Shown: piece after piece, positions 16,918-25,530 of the stretch | How the letters are laid out: every line of letters begins with the position of its first letter | Position numbering within the stretch: the stretch's first letter is position 1 | DNA from: CAZJFH01 sp964545205 | GTDB taxonomy: Bacteria > Pseudomonadota > Alphaproteobacteria > Rhodospirillales > Magnetospirillaceae | Direction: 5' to 3' | DNA length: 64,000 nucleotides | Assembly: GCA_964545205.1 (NCBI GenBank) | Contig: CAZJFH010000011.1 | Location: 27,352-91,351 of the forward strand | Made by a program: the position numbers and the translations under genes | The notes under the pieces: model-generated | Databases searched by the model: none | What the model was told of the DNA's origin: nothing | Seen by the model: only the letters and a program-made list of their open reading frames with translations

Positions 16918-18411
16918 TCACGTCATGTTGATGATCACGGTCTTCTTGTGCGTGAAGTGCTCCAGCATCGATTCCAGCGACGCCTCCCTGCCGAGGCCGG
17001 AGTGCTTGACGCCGCCATATGACAACATCGCCTGGACGACGAGGTTCTGGTTGACCTGCACGAAGCCGGCCTGCAGCCGCCTGGTGGCGTCCATCGCGGT
17101 CTTGAGGTCGCGGGTCCAGATCGTCGCGGCGAGGCCGTATTCGCTGGCGTTGGCGCGGGCCAGGACGTCCTCGTAGTCGCGGAACTTGAAGACGCAGGCG
17201 ACGGGGCCGAAGATCTCCTCGCGCGCCGGGCGGCAGTCCTCGGAAATGTCGGTGAACACCACCGGCCGCGCGAACAGGCCCTTGGACAGCTTGGGATCGT
17301 CCGGCATCTGCGACAGCTCGTGCACCGTGGCGCCGGCCTCGCGGCCCATGGCGATGTAGGACTGCACCTTGTCGAACTGCTCGCGCGAGATGATGGTGCC
17401 GATGTCGGTGGCCTCGTCGAGCGGGTCGCCCATCTTCATCGCGTTGACCTTGTCGACCAGGCTCGAGACGAACGCGTCGTGGATGCTCTCGTGCACGTAG
17501 ATGCGCGACGAGGCCGTGCAGCTCTGGCCCTGGCGGGTGAAGCGCATGCCGACGATGGCGCCGGCGACGGCGCGGTCGAGGTCGGCGTCGCCCATCACGA
17601 TCATCGGACTCTTGCCGCCGAGCTCCAGCGTCACCGGGATCAGCTTCTCGGCGGCGGTCTTGTAGACGATCTTTCCGGTCTCGACCGAGCCGGTGAAGGT
17701 GACCTTGCCGACCTTGGGATGGGCGACCAGCGGCGCGCCGCAATCCGGGCCGTAGCCGGACAGGATGTTGACCGTGCCCTTGGGAAGCACCTGGCCGATG
17801 ATCTGGATCACCCGCAGCACCGTCAGCGGCGCCTCCTCGGCCGACTTGATCACCACGGCGTTGCCGGCGACCAGCGCCGGGGCGATCTTCATCGCCATCA
17901 GCAGCAGCGGCACGTTCCACGGGATGATCGCCCCGACGACGCCGATCGGCTCGCGCAGGGTCACGGTCAGCATGTCGGGATTGAAGGGGATGGTCTCGCC
18001 CTTCAGCTCCGAGCCGAGGCCGCCGTAGAAGGTGAACATGTCGGCCAGCACCCCCGCCTCGACCCGGCTCTCGGTGCGCAGCGCCTTGCCGGTCTCGAGC
18101 GCGATCAGCCTGCCGAGCTCGTCGACATGGGCGGCGAGCACGCGCCCGGCCTCCTGCACCAGCTTGCCGCGCTGGCGCGCGGTCTGCCTGGCCCATTCGA
18201 GCTGCGCCGCCGCGGCCGCGGCGACGGCGGCGTCGACGTCGGCGGCATCGCCGAGCGCGGCGGCGCCGATCACCTCGGCGGTGGCCGGATTGACGACGTC
18301 GAAGGTCTTGCCCGAACTGGCGCGGACGAAGCCGCCGTCGATGTAGTGGAAGCCCGACAGCTCCCTGGCGAGCGCGAACGGATCGGTGTTCGGCGTCAAC
18401 GTGTTGGACAT
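16918..18411 (-). CDS. NAD(P)-dependent aldehyde dehydrogenase
   Basis: This is a 497-residue enzyme of the aldehyde dehydrogenase superfamily. It shows the cofactor-domain segment GVVGAIIPWNVPLLLMAMKIAPAL, TGSVETGK, the general-base Glu263 in LELGGKSP and the catalytic Cys298 in RQGQSCTASSR, then EIFGPVACVFKF and the C-terminal SGLGREASLESM. All catalytic residues are present. The start was set at an ATG four bases after GGAGG; a start ten codons upstream lacks a site. It follows the MatB-like gene on the same strand across a palindromic repeat. The aldehyde is not identifiable; a link to malonate or C3 metabolism through MatB is speculation. Confidence 0.88.
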   Translation of the reverse strand: MSNTLTPNTDPFALARELSGFHYIDGGFVRASSGKTFDVVNPATAEVIGAAALGDAADVDAAVAAAAAAQLEWARQTARQRGKLVQEAGRVLAAHVDELGRLIALETGKALRTESRVEAGVLADMFTFYGGLGSELKGETIPFNPDMLTVTLREPIGVVGAIIPWNVPLLLMAMKIAPALVAGNAVVIKSAEEAPLTVLRVIQIIGQVLPKGTVNILSGYGPDCGAPLVAHPKVGKVTFTGSVETGKIVYKTAAEKLIPVTLELGGKSPMIVMGDADLDRAVAGAIVGMRFTRQGQSCTASSRIYVHESIHDAFVSSLVDKVNAMKMGDPLDEATDIGTIISREQFDKVQSYIAMGREAGATVHELSQMPDDPKLSKGLFARPVVFTDISEDCRPAREEIFGPVACVFKFRDYEDVLARANASEYGLAATIWTRDLKTAMDATRRLQAGFVQVNQNLVVQAMLSYGGVKHSGLGREASLESMLEHFTHKKTVIINMT

Positions 18412-18441
18412 GATCCCTCCCGGATTGGGTTCACTTCGCAT

Positions 18442-18524
18442 GAGCCACAGAGACGCGGAGACGCCGAGAAGGCACGGAGAAGGGCGTGTCTCGGTGCGTT
18501 CTCTGTGTCTCTGTGGCTCTGTGG
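18442..18524 (-). repeat. Long imperfect palindrome (CACAGAGAC type)
   Basis: The left arm GAGCCACAGAGAC with GGAGACGCCGAGAAGGCACGGAGA pairs with the right arm TCTCGGTGCGTTCTCTGTGTCTCTGTGGCTC, so the whole 83 bases can fold into one long stem. It lies between the matB stop and the aldehyde dehydrogenase start. Similar CACAGAGAC-rich palindromes are dispersed in many bacterial genomes; only one copy is in this window. Confidence 0.65.
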
Positions 18525-18532
18525 CGAATCGT

Positions 18533-20044
18533 TCACTTCTTCCCGTAAGTGTCCCTCAGGACGTTCTTCTGCACCTTGCCCATGGTGTTGCGCGGCAGTT
18601 CGTCGACGAAGTGGACGCGCTTGGGGACCTTGTAATTGGCGATGTGGGCCTTGCAGTGGGCGATCACCTCGTCCTCGGTGACCCCGTCGTGGCCGGGCTG
18701 GCGCTTGACGACGGCGGTGACCGCCTCGCCGAAGTCGGGGTGCGGAATGCCGATCACCGCGCTTTCCACGACGCCGTCGATGGCGTCGATAACCCCTTCG
18801 ACTTCCTTGGGATAGACGTTGTAGCCGCCCGAGATCACCAGGTCCTTGGCGCGGCCGACGATGTGGACGTAGCCGCGGGCGTCGACCTTGCCGACGTCGC
18901 CGGTGCGGAACCAGCCGTCGGCGGTGAAGTCCTCGGCGGTCTTGTCGGGCATGCGCCAGTAGCCGGAGAACACGTTGGCGCCGCGGACCTGGATGCCGCC
19001 GACCTCGTCGACGCCCAACGGCCTGTCGTTCTCGTCGGCGATGCGCAGGGCGGTGGCCGGCAGCGGGAAGCCGACCGTGCCGGCGCGGCGCTCGCCGGCC
19101 AGCGGATTCGAGGTCAGCATCGCCGTCTCGGTCATGCCGTAGCGCTCGAGGATGGCGTGGCCGGTGCGGGCTGCGAATTCGCGGTGGGTCTCTTCGAGCA
19201 GCGGCGCCGAGCCCGAGATGAACAGCCGCATGGCGCGGCAGGCCGCGCGGTCGAACGCGGGCGTCGCCAGCAGGCGGGTGTAGAAGGTCGGAACGCCCAT
19301 GAACACGGTGGCGCGCGGCAGCGCGCGCAGCACCGCGGCGGCATCGAATCTGGCCATCCAGATCATCCGCGACGACGACAGCAGCACGTTGTTGACGGCG
19401 ACGAACAGGCCATGGGCGTGGAAGATCGGCAACGCGTGCAGCAGCACGTCGTCGGGGGTGAAGCCCCAGGTCGCGATCAGGTCGATCGCGTTGGCCGCGA
19501 GGTTGCGGTGGCTGAGCATCGCGCCCTTGGGCTTGCCGGTGGTGCCCGAGGTGTAGAGGATGCAGGCGACGTCGTCGTCGGCGCAGACGACCGGCGCGAA
19601 ATCGGCCGCGGCGCGGTCGGCGCGCTCGGTGAAGCTGCCGATGCCGGTCTCGTCGAGGCTCAGGACGTGCCGGGTGCCGCGCTTCTCGGCGATGGCCCGC
19701 GTCGCCGCCTCGGCCTTCGGCGCGCAGACCACCAGGCCGGGCTCGGCGTTGCCGACCAGATAATCGACCTCGTCGGCGGTGTAGGCGGTGTTCATCGGCA
19801 GGAAGATCATGCCGGCGCGCAGGCAGGCCAGGTACAGGAACATCGCCTGCGGCGACTTCTCGACCTGCACCGCGACGCGGTCGCCCTTCGTCAGCCCCAG
19901 CTCGGACAGGAACGCGGCGTAGCGGGCGGTGATCGCCTCGAGGTCGGCCCAGGTGTAGACGCGGCCGTCCTCGGACTCGAGCAGCGGCCGGGCCATGTCG
20001 GTGGGATAGCGGGTCTGGATCAGCGCGAACAGCGAACGGTTCAT
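18533..20044 (-). CDS. matB: Malonyl-CoA synthetase-like AMP-dependent ligase
   Basis: This is a 503-residue acyl-adenylate-forming ligase, the exact length of rhizobial MatB, which makes malonyl-CoA from malonate, CoA and ATP. The P-loop is YTSGTTGKPKGAMLSH (about residues 155-170). Other core motifs are LPIFHAHGLFVAVNN, ERYGMTE, GWFRTGDVG and the late hinge GRAKDLVISGGYNVYPKEVE with PRNTMGKVQK catalytic Lys. The HAHGLF segment and overall sequence favour MatB over acetyl- or benzoyl-CoA ligases, but related ligases cannot be excluded. The ATG at 20044 has AGGA upstream. A perfect 19-base palindrome lies 67 bases before it. Confidence 0.8.
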   Translation of the reverse strand: MNRSLFALIQTRYPTDMARPLLESEDGRVYTWADLEAITARYAAFLSELGLTKGDRVAVQVEKSPQAMFLYLACLRAGMIFLPMNTAYTADEVDYLVGNAEPGLVVCAPKAEAATRAIAEKRGTRHVLSLDETGIGSFTERADRAAADFAPVVCADDDVACILYTSGTTGKPKGAMLSHRNLAANAIDLIATWGFTPDDVLLHALPIFHAHGLFVAVNNVLLSSSRMIWMARFDAAAVLRALPRATVFMGVPTFYTRLLATPAFDRAACRAMRLFISGSAPLLEETHREFAARTGHAILERYGMTETAMLTSNPLAGERRAGTVGFPLPATALRIADENDRPLGVDEVGGIQVRGANVFSGYWRMPDKTAEDFTADGWFRTGDVGKVDARGYVHIVGRAKDLVISGGYNVYPKEVEGVIDAIDGVVESAVIGIPHPDFGEAVTAVVKRQPGHDGVTEDEVIAHCKAHIANYKVPKRVHFVDELPRNTMGKVQKNVLRDTYGKK

Positions 20045-20110
20045 GGGTCCTGCCTGGTCTCTGCGGAACACGAACTATCGGCCAAAATCGCGTGTGATGC
20101 CAGAGGGTTG

Positions 20111-20129
20111 GGTTGACGTTACGTCAACC
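20111..20129. promoter_or_regulatory. Perfect 9-1-9 palindrome, probable operator between matB and a hydrolase
   Basis: GGTTGACGT and ACGTCAACC are exact inverted repeats around a central T. The site lies in the divergent intergenic region, 67 bases from the matB start and 113 bases from the hydrolase start. The TTGACGT-n-ACGTCAA form resembles operators of MerR-family regulators of acyl-CoA/branched-chain catabolism (LiuR-like). No regulator gene is nearby, so the bound protein is unknown. Confidence 0.5.
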
Positions 20130-20242
20130 GGAACGGCTATGGCGGATGGGGTAGGCGCGGCGGCGCGTGCCTCGGGCGGCGCCCCGGCGGCGGGCCCGTG
20201 TTATTCTTCGCGCCGACATCCGACGAGAGGAGAGACGAGCGC

Positions 20243-21088
20243 ATGCGCCAACGCAGTTTCATGGCCCTGGGATCGGCCGGCTTTCACCGCGTCGCCTACA
20301 CGGAATGGGGCGATTCGAACGCCGAGCGGGTGCTGGTCTGCGTGCATGGGCTGATCCGCAACGCGCGCGATTTCGATCCGCTCGCCGCCGCGCTGGCCGA
20401 GACCGGCTGGCGCGTCGTGTGTCCCGACGTGCCGGGCCGCGGCGAATCCGAGCCGCTGGCCGAGATCCGGCACTACGAGGTGCCGGCCTATTGCAGCATC
20501 CTGACCAACCTGATCGCGCGGCTCGACGTCGGCGCCGTCGACTGGCTCGGCACCTCGATGGGCGGGCTGATCGGCATGGCGATGGCGGCGCAGGCGAACA
20601 CGCCGATCCGGCGGCTGATCCTCAACGATGTCGGCGCCTTCGTGCCGATGGCGGCGCTGGACCGTATCCGCTCCTATGTCGGCATTCGCATGCGCTTTCC
20701 CGACCTCGGCGCCGTCGAGGCCTATCTGCGCGAGACCTACCGCGGCTTCGCGCCGCTGTCCGACGCGCAGTGGCGCCACCTCGCCGAGCACGCCGCCCGC
20801 CGCGAGGCCGACGGCACCTTGCTGATGCGCTACGACTCCCGGATCGGCGACGCGATGCGGGCCAAGCCGCTGGAGGATGCCGATCTGTGGACCTTGTGGG
20901 AGAACATCCGCGTCCCGGTGCTGCTGCTGCGCGGCGGCAAGTCGGACGTGCTGCCGGCGGCGGTCGCCGACGCGATGACGACGCGCGGCCCGGGTTGCGA
21001 ACTGGTCACCTTCCCCGAACACGGCCACGCGCCGCCGCTGATGAGCGCCGCGCAGATCGGGGTGGTGAGGGAATGGCTGGGACGGTGA
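20243..21088 (+). CDS. Alpha/beta hydrolase
   Basis: This is a 281-residue alpha/beta-hydrolase-fold enzyme. The HGLIRNARDFDPLA oxyanion loop follows strand 3, and the nucleophile elbow is GTSMGG (Ser about residue 110), with an acid in a late GGKSDVL turn and the His in PEHGHAPPL near the C-terminus. The start ATG lies nine bases after GAGGAGA; upstream in-frame ATGs lack a site. It is transcribed divergently from matB across the palindrome at 20111. The substrate is unknown. Confidence 0.8.
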   Translation: MRQRSFMALGSAGFHRVAYTEWGDSNAERVLVCVHGLIRNARDFDPLAAALAETGWRVVCPDVPGRGESEPLAEIRHYEVPAYCSILTNLIARLDVGAVDWLGTSMGGLIGMAMAAQANTPIRRLILNDVGAFVPMAALDRIRSYVGIRMRFPDLGAVEAYLRETYRGFAPLSDAQWRHLAEHAARREADGTLLMRYDSRIGDAMRAKPLEDADLWTLWENIRVPVLLLRGGKSDVLPAAVADAMTTRGPGCELVTFPEHGHAPPLMSAAQIGVVREWLGR

Positions 21089-21139
21089 GAGAAGGGGCGG
21101 AGGGGGCGCCCGCAGGCGGCCCCTCCGGAGGGGCCGCGA

Positions 21140-21355
21140 TCAGCGGAAGCCCGACGCCGGCTCGCGCGGCAGCTCGGTGTTGAAGCCTTCCATCGCGCCG
21201 GCCTCGAGCGGCGGTTCGCCGTTGATCGTGCCGCGGGTCTCTTCGATCGTCGCCCCCTGCATCTGGGTCACCTGGTCGAAGCGGTCGTAGCGCTCGCCGG
21301 TACAGCCGGCCAGGGCCACGCCGAGCGCGGCGATCGGCAGAATGATCTTGATCAT
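21140..21355 (-). CDS. Small lipoprotein with GFNT-PxEP-GF C-terminus
   Basis: This 71-residue protein has a lipoprotein signal ending in the lipobox ALAGC (Cys18), so the mature form is about 54 residues and membrane-anchored. It is acidic and ends in EGFNTELPREPASGFR. The same pattern ends the next protein encoded upstream on the same strand (21521-22162), so the two probably share a binding partner or processing signal. GAGGAGA lies just before the ATG. No family is recognised. Confidence 0.72.
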   Translation of the reverse strand: MIKIILPIAALGVALAGCTGERYDRFDQVTQMQGATIEETRGTINGEPPLEAGAMEGFNTELPREPASGFR

Positions 21356-21473
21356 GCGTCCGTTCTCCTCTCGCGTTTCGGATACCGGAACCGCGTGTGG
21401 CGTCCGGCCTTCGTGAGAGGCAACGCGAGAGCGGACTGATTGTTCGGGTCACTACCACTTCCGCGCGGAGGCG

Positions 21474-21500
21474 AAGCCGCCCCGGCAAGCGGGGCGGCTT
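21474..21500 (-). terminator. GC-rich hairpin terminator after the peptidoglycan-binding-domain gene
   Basis: A 10-base perfect stem (AAGCCGCCCC/GGGGCGGCTT) with a 7-base loop starts about 20 bases beyond the stop codon of the 21521-22162 gene. The T-tract is short, as in other GC-rich genomes. It could act in both directions. Confidence 0.6.
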
Positions 21501-21520
21501 TCCCTCGGCGGACGGTCGGC

Positions 21521-22162
21521 TTACTTGAAGCCGCCGGTGGGCTCGCCCGGAATCTGGGTGTTGAAGCCCTCGTTGGCCGGCGTCTCGATGGCCTTGCCGG
21601 TGTCGATCTCGTCCGAGAGGACCGGGTCGTCGGGGATGCCGGCGGTCTGCGGCAGGGTGTCGAGGCGCATCACGGCGACGACGTTGCGATCGATCTCGCC
21701 GGTGGCGTCGAAGCCCTCGTCCTGCTGGAAGGCGATCAGCGCCTCGCGGGTCTGCGGCCCGTAGATGCCGTCGACCGGGCCGACGTCGTAGCCCATCTCC
21801 TTGAGCTGGCTCTGGACGTGGCGGACGACCGCCTCGTCCTCCGACCAGTTGGCGTTCTGCATGCCGGCGCCCTGATCCAGGCCGGCGCGCTGCTCGGCCT
21901 TGGTCTCCGCCTTCATGCCGGCGTCGGCCTCCAGCTTGCCCTCGGCCCTCGCCTCGGTCTGCGCGCCCATCTGCTTGTCCATCATCCCGCTCTCGGCGGT
22001 GATGCCGGAGTCGGCCTTGGCCTCGGCGTCGATCTGCGAGCCGAGCTGGTTGCTCTCCGAGTTGACGCCCGAGCCCGGGTTGGTCACCGGGTTGACGTCG
22101 GCGGCCAAGGCGGGGCCGCCCAGCATGAAGGCGATGACGGCGGCGGAAGCGAACGTTTTCAT
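21521..22162 (-). CDS. Secreted peptidoglycan-binding-domain protein
   Basis: This is a 213-residue exported protein with signal peptide MKTFASAAVIAFMLGGPALAA. Then comes a low-complexity, Ala/Glu/Gly/Met-rich section (about 25-100) and a PGBD-type domain VRHVQSQLKEMGYDVGPVDGIYGPQTREALIAFQQDEG (about 115-150), which binds the cell wall in many periplasmic proteins. The C-terminus NEGFNTQIPGEPTGGFK matches the end of the small lipoprotein encoded downstream. AGGAGGT lies five bases before the ATG. It is followed by a hairpin terminator, so the lipoprotein gene probably has its own promoter. Confidence 0.78.
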   Translation of the reverse strand: MKTFASAAVIAFMLGGPALAADVNPVTNPGSGVNSESNQLGSQIDAEAKADSGITAESGMMDKQMGAQTEARAEGKLEADAGMKAETKAEQRAGLDQGAGMQNANWSEDEAVVRHVQSQLKEMGYDVGPVDGIYGPQTREALIAFQQDEGFDATGEIDRNVVAVMRLDTLPQTAGIPDDPVLSDEIDTGKAIETPANEGFNTQIPGEPTGGFK

Positions 22163-22281
22163 TACGACCTCCTGCATGTTCCGGGGCGGCGGCGCCGCGC
22201 GGGCGCTGCCGTCGTCTCATACGGGTTAATGGCCGTGCCTCGCCTGAGGTTCCCCGCTTATCCGGAAGCGTGCTTGCTCCT

Positions 22282-22896
22282 CTACGGCAGGGCGGGGGGC
22301 GGCGGCAGGGCGGCCAGGGCGTCGGCGTTCAGCGGCTCGAGCGGCGGAATCTGGCCGATCACCGGGGTGCGGCCGAAATGCTCGACGCTTTCGCGGTTCA
22401 GCGCGTCGGGCGGGCCGACCATGACGACGCCGAGGATGTCGATGCCGCGCCGGCGCAGCGCCTCCAGGGTCAGCAGCGAATGGTTGATGGTCCCCAGCGT
22501 CGAGCGGGCGACGACGATCGCCGGCAGCCGCAGGCGGATCATCAGGTCGGTGGTCAGGTCGTGCCAGTTGAGCGGCACCAGCGGCCCGCCGGCGCCCTCG
22601 ACGACCAGCGGACGCGCGGTCGCCGGCGGCGTGAAGTCGTGCAGCGAGATGGTGCGGTCCTCGACCCGGGCCGCGGTGTGCGGCGACAGCGGCGCCTTGA
22701 GCTCCCAGGTCGACGGGTGGATGCGTTGCGGCTCGGCGACGGCGGCGAGCTCGCGCACGGTGTCGGCGTCGCGGCCCTCGATGGTGCCGGTCTGCACCGG
22801 CTTCCAGTAATCGGCGGCCCAGCCGCGCACCAGCCACGCCGAGACCACGGTCTTGCCGACATTGGTGTCGGTGCCGGTGACGAAGACGCCTTTCAT
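22282..22896 (-). CDS. bioD: ATP-dependent dethiobiotin synthetase
   Basis: BioD closes the ureido ring of dethiobiotin from diaminopelargonate, CO2 and ATP. The 204-residue protein begins with the P-loop MKGVFVTGTDTNVGKT, has the substrate-binding WKPVQTG, the VVEGAGGPLVPL motif and the THE-type helix VVARSTLGTINHSLLTLEALRRRG. Its ATG overlaps the bioC stop codon (ATGA at 22893-22896). It is the last gene of the minus-strand biotin operon. bioA is absent from the window. Confidence 0.93.
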   Translation of the reverse strand: MKGVFVTGTDTNVGKTVVSAWLVRGWAADYWKPVQTGTIEGRDADTVRELAAVAEPQRIHPSTWELKAPLSPHTAARVEDRTISLHDFTPPATARPLVVEGAGGPLVPLNWHDLTTDLMIRLRLPAIVVARSTLGTINHSLLTLEALRRRGIDILGVVMVGPPDALNRESVEHFGRTPVIGQIPPLEPLNADALAALPPPPALP

Positions 22897-23651
22897 CGCT
22901 GATCCTTCGTGAAGCTGCCGTAGAGCACATGATAAGTGGCGACGCAGCCGCCGTCGAAGCGGCGCAGCACGCGGCGGAAACTGCCCGGATCGAGCGGCCG
23001 GTGGCCCGGTGCCGGGACATGGGCGCCCAGCGCCTTCAGTCCGCGGGCGAAGTCGCGGCCGTCGGCGTGGCGGATGTCGATGCGCGCCTCCGACACCTTG
23101 CCAAGCCCGCCGGCCGGCCACATCGCCTGCAGTTCGGCGGCGGTCGGAAAGGCGCGGACACCACAGGCGAGGCCGAGTTCCGCGTGCGCCCGGCGCCATT
23201 CGGCGAAGGTGCCGGCGCCCAGCGTCGCGAAGGCCAGCCGTCCCCCCGGCGCCAGCCGGTCGGCGAGCCGCGCCAGCGCCGCCGGCAGGCCCTCGAACCA
23301 CTGGAAGGCCAGGCTGGAGGCGATCAGCCGCCAGCCGCCCGGCACGGCGTCCGGGGCCTCGCCGTCCATCGCGCGAAACGCGGCCAGCCCGGGCCAGGTC
23401 TCGGCGCAACGCGCCACCATCGCCGGCGACAGGTCGGTGATCGTCCAGTCGCAGTCGGGCAGCCGGTGCAGCAGGTGGCGGGTCAGCAGGCCGGTGCCGC
23501 AGCCGATCTCCAGCGCCGGGCCGGCGAGCGGCGCGGCGCAGACGAGGTCGGCGAGTTCGTCGGCGACCCGGCGTTGCAGCGCGGCGGCGGCGTCATAGGC
23601 TGGCGCGGCGGCCGAAAAGGCCGCGGCGATGCGCTGTTTGGCCATGCTCAT
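22893..23651 (-). CDS. bioC: Malonyl-ACP O-methyltransferase (BioC)
   Basis: BioC methylates malonyl-ACP so that fatty-acid synthesis can build the pimeloyl chain. This 252-residue class I SAM methyltransferase has the BioC-like start KQRIAAAFSAAAPAYDAAAALQRRVADELADL, the SAM motif ALEIGCGTGLLTRHLL (residues about 46-61), TDLSPAMV, and SSLAFQWFEGLPAALARLADRLAPGGRLAFATLG. The ATG was chosen because it overlaps the stop of the bioH-like gene (ATGA); its own end overlaps bioD the same way. Confidence 0.88.
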   Translation of the reverse strand: MSMAKQRIAAAFSAAAPAYDAAAALQRRVADELADLVCAAPLAGPALEIGCGTGLLTRHLLHRLPDCDWTITDLSPAMVARCAETWPGLAAFRAMDGEAPDAVPGGWRLIASSLAFQWFEGLPAALARLADRLAPGGRLAFATLGAGTFAEWRRAHAELGLACGVRAFPTAAELQAMWPAGGLGKVSEARIDIRHADGRDFARGLKALGAHVPAPGHRPLDPGSFRRVLRRFDGGCVATYHVLYGSFTKDQR

Positions 23652-24271
23652 GGCAGCCCGGCCAGGAAGGCGCGGATTTCGGCCGCGCACCATTCGGGTT
23701 CGCTCACCGGCAGCAGATGGTTGGCGCCGGGACGCCAGCGCAAGTCCGCCTCGGGGAACATCTCGCGCGCCATCGCCTCGGGCACGATGGCGTCGGCGCC
23801 GCCGGCCAGCGCCAGGAGCGGGCCGCGCAGCCGCGCCCGCGCGTCCCAGTCGGCCAGCCAGCCCAGCCCCTCGGCCAGCCTGGCGTGGTCGAGGCCGTCG
23901 GCGGCGGCGTTGCAGATGCCGCAGCGGCGCATGAAGTCGCGATGGACCGCCTCCGGCGCCTCGGCGAAGCGGGCGCGCATGCGCTCGAGCACGCGGACGT
24001 GGGTGCCGTGCGGAAAATCGGCCGCCTTGGTGAAGCGGGCGAAGCCGTTGATCGCCACCAGCCCGGCGAAGTCGAACTCCTGGCGCAGCAGCCAGGCGAA
24101 ACCCAGGGAATGGCCGATGCCGACGACCGGCCCGGACGGCGGTTCGGGCATCCGCGGCCGGCCGGTGAAGCCGAAATCGACGGCGACCGCCTCGTGCTCG
24201 GGCAGGGCGCGGCGCAGCGGCTCCCAGAAACCGGCGTCGAAGCCCCAGCCATGGACCAGCAGCAGGGTCAT
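23648..24271 (-). CDS. bioH: Pimeloyl-ACP methyl ester esterase-like alpha/beta hydrolase (BioH type)
   Basis: BioH removes the methyl group from pimeloyl-ACP methyl ester, releasing the chain for BioF. This 207-residue alpha/beta hydrolase has VHGWGFDAGFW as oxyanion loop, the nucleophile in GIGHSLGFAW, the acid in a GGADAIVP turn and the His in GANHLLP near the C-terminus. It is shorter than E. coli BioH (256), but gene order between bioF and bioC and the four-base overlaps on both sides support the role. The ATG at 24271 overlaps the bioF stop; another in-frame ATG lies three codons upstream. Other BioH replacements (BioG) are possible alternatives. Confidence 0.8.
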   Translation of the reverse strand: MTLLLVHGWGFDAGFWEPLRRALPEHEAVAVDFGFTGRPRMPEPPSGPVVGIGHSLGFAWLLRQEFDFAGLVAINGFARFTKAADFPHGTHVRVLERMRARFAEAPEAVHRDFMRRCGICNAAADGLDHARLAEGLGWLADWDARARLRGPLLALAGGADAIVPEAMAREMFPEADLRWRPGANHLLPVSEPEWCAAEIRAFLAGLP

Positions 24272-25437
24272 CGGGCGCATCGCAGCACCGCCTCGGCCAA
24301 CGCGTCCGCCTGCTCCTGCGTGTGCAGCGCCGAGAAGGCGAACCGGATGCGGCTGGTGCCGGCCGGCACCGTCGGCGGCCGGATGGCGACGCCCAGGAAC
24401 CCCTCGGCCTCCAGCGCCCGCGCCGCCGCGACGGCCTCGGCCTCGCCGCCGATGATCACCGGCACGATCTGGGTGCTCGACGCGCCGGTGTCGCGGCCGG
24501 CGGCGCGCATCCGCGCCCGGAAGCCCTCGGCCAGGGCTTGCAGACGGGCGCGCTCGGCGCCGAGTCGCGGCACCAGCTCGAGCGCGGCGTCGATGGCGCC
24601 GAGCACGCCGGGCGGCAGCCCCGTCGCGTAGATCAGCCCGCCGCAGCGGTTGACCAGGTACTCGCGCAACGCGGCCGAACAGGCGACGTAGGCGCCGAAT
24701 CCGCCCAGCGCCTTCGAGAAGGTGCCCATGACCAGTCCGGCGCGGCCGCCAAGCCCGGCCGCCAGCCCGAAGCCGTTCTCGCCGAGCACGCCGGTGGCGT
24801 GCGCCTCGTCGAGATAGAGGAAGGCGCCGAAGCGTCCGCACAGGTCGGCCAGCGCCGCGACCTCGGCGCGGTCGCCGTCCATGCTGAACACCGTTTCGGT
24901 CAGCACGAACATCGGCCGTCGCGCGTCGGCGTGGCGTGTCATCAGGTCCTCGAGGTGGCCGAGGTCGTTGTGGCGGAAGCGGATCTGGCGCACCCCGGCG
25001 GCGGCGCAGCCGTGATGGATCGAGGCGTGGTTGAGCTTGTCCGAGAACACCAGCGGCTCGGCCCCGAGCGCGCGGGAGTCGAGCAGCGCCGGCAGCACCG
25101 AGGCGTTGGCCTGGAAGCCCGAGGCCAGGATCAGCGCCGCCTCGGTTCCCTTTGCGGCGGCGACCTTGGCTTCGATCCCGGTGAACGGCGCCAGGTTGCC
25201 GCGCACCAGCCGCGAGGCGCCGGCGCCGGCGCCCCAGCGCGCGGTCCAGTCGCGGGCCCGGGCGATCAGCTCGGGATGGCGCGACAGGCCGAGGTAGTCG
25301 TTGGACGAGAAGTCGACCAGCCGCCGCCCGTCGACCACGGCCACCGCGCCGTCGAGCGCGTCGACGTCGCGCAGGCGCCGGCGGCGTCCGGCGGCGTCGA
25401 GATCGGCGAGCGTGCGTTGCCAGAGGTGGTCGAACAT
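24268..25437 (-). CDS. bioF: 8-amino-7-oxononanoate synthase
   Basis: BioF condenses pimeloyl-ACP with alanine to give KAPA, the first ring-forming step of biotin synthesis. The 389-residue PLP enzyme shows the start DFSSNDYLGLSRHPEL, GAGASRLVRGN, the substrate-site LNHASIHHG, TETVFSMDGD, YLDEAHATGVLG and Lys242 in GTFSKALGGFG. It is the first gene of the bioF-bioH-bioC-bioD operon, divergent from bioB across a 93-base gap. I saw no clear BioR-type palindrome in that gap. Confidence 0.94.
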   Translation of the reverse strand: MFDHLWQRTLADLDAAGRRRRLRDVDALDGAVAVVDGRRLVDFSSNDYLGLSRHPELIARARDWTARWGAGAGASRLVRGNLAPFTGIEAKVAAAKGTEAALILASGFQANASVLPALLDSRALGAEPLVFSDKLNHASIHHGCAAAGVRQIRFRHNDLGHLEDLMTRHADARRPMFVLTETVFSMDGDRAEVAALADLCGRFGAFLYLDEAHATGVLGENGFGLAAGLGGRAGLVMGTFSKALGGFGAYVACSAALREYLVNRCGGLIYATGLPPGVLGAIDAALELVPRLGAERARLQALAEGFRARMRAAGRDTGASSTQIVPVIIGGEAEAVAAARALEAEGFLGVAIRPPTVPAGTSRIRFAFSALHTQEQADALAEAVLRCAR

Positions 25438-25530
25438 GATCGCCGCCGTTCTAGACGCTTTTCATACACGTTGCAAAGCTTCGCGGGGTCCGCTAAGCAC
25501 GGGCGTCTTATCCGAGTTGGGAGGTGGGCC

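Noticed and set aside
25438..25530. BioR or BirA operator between bioF and bioB
   Set aside because: I could not find a TTATCTATAA-like or other convincing palindrome in the gap.
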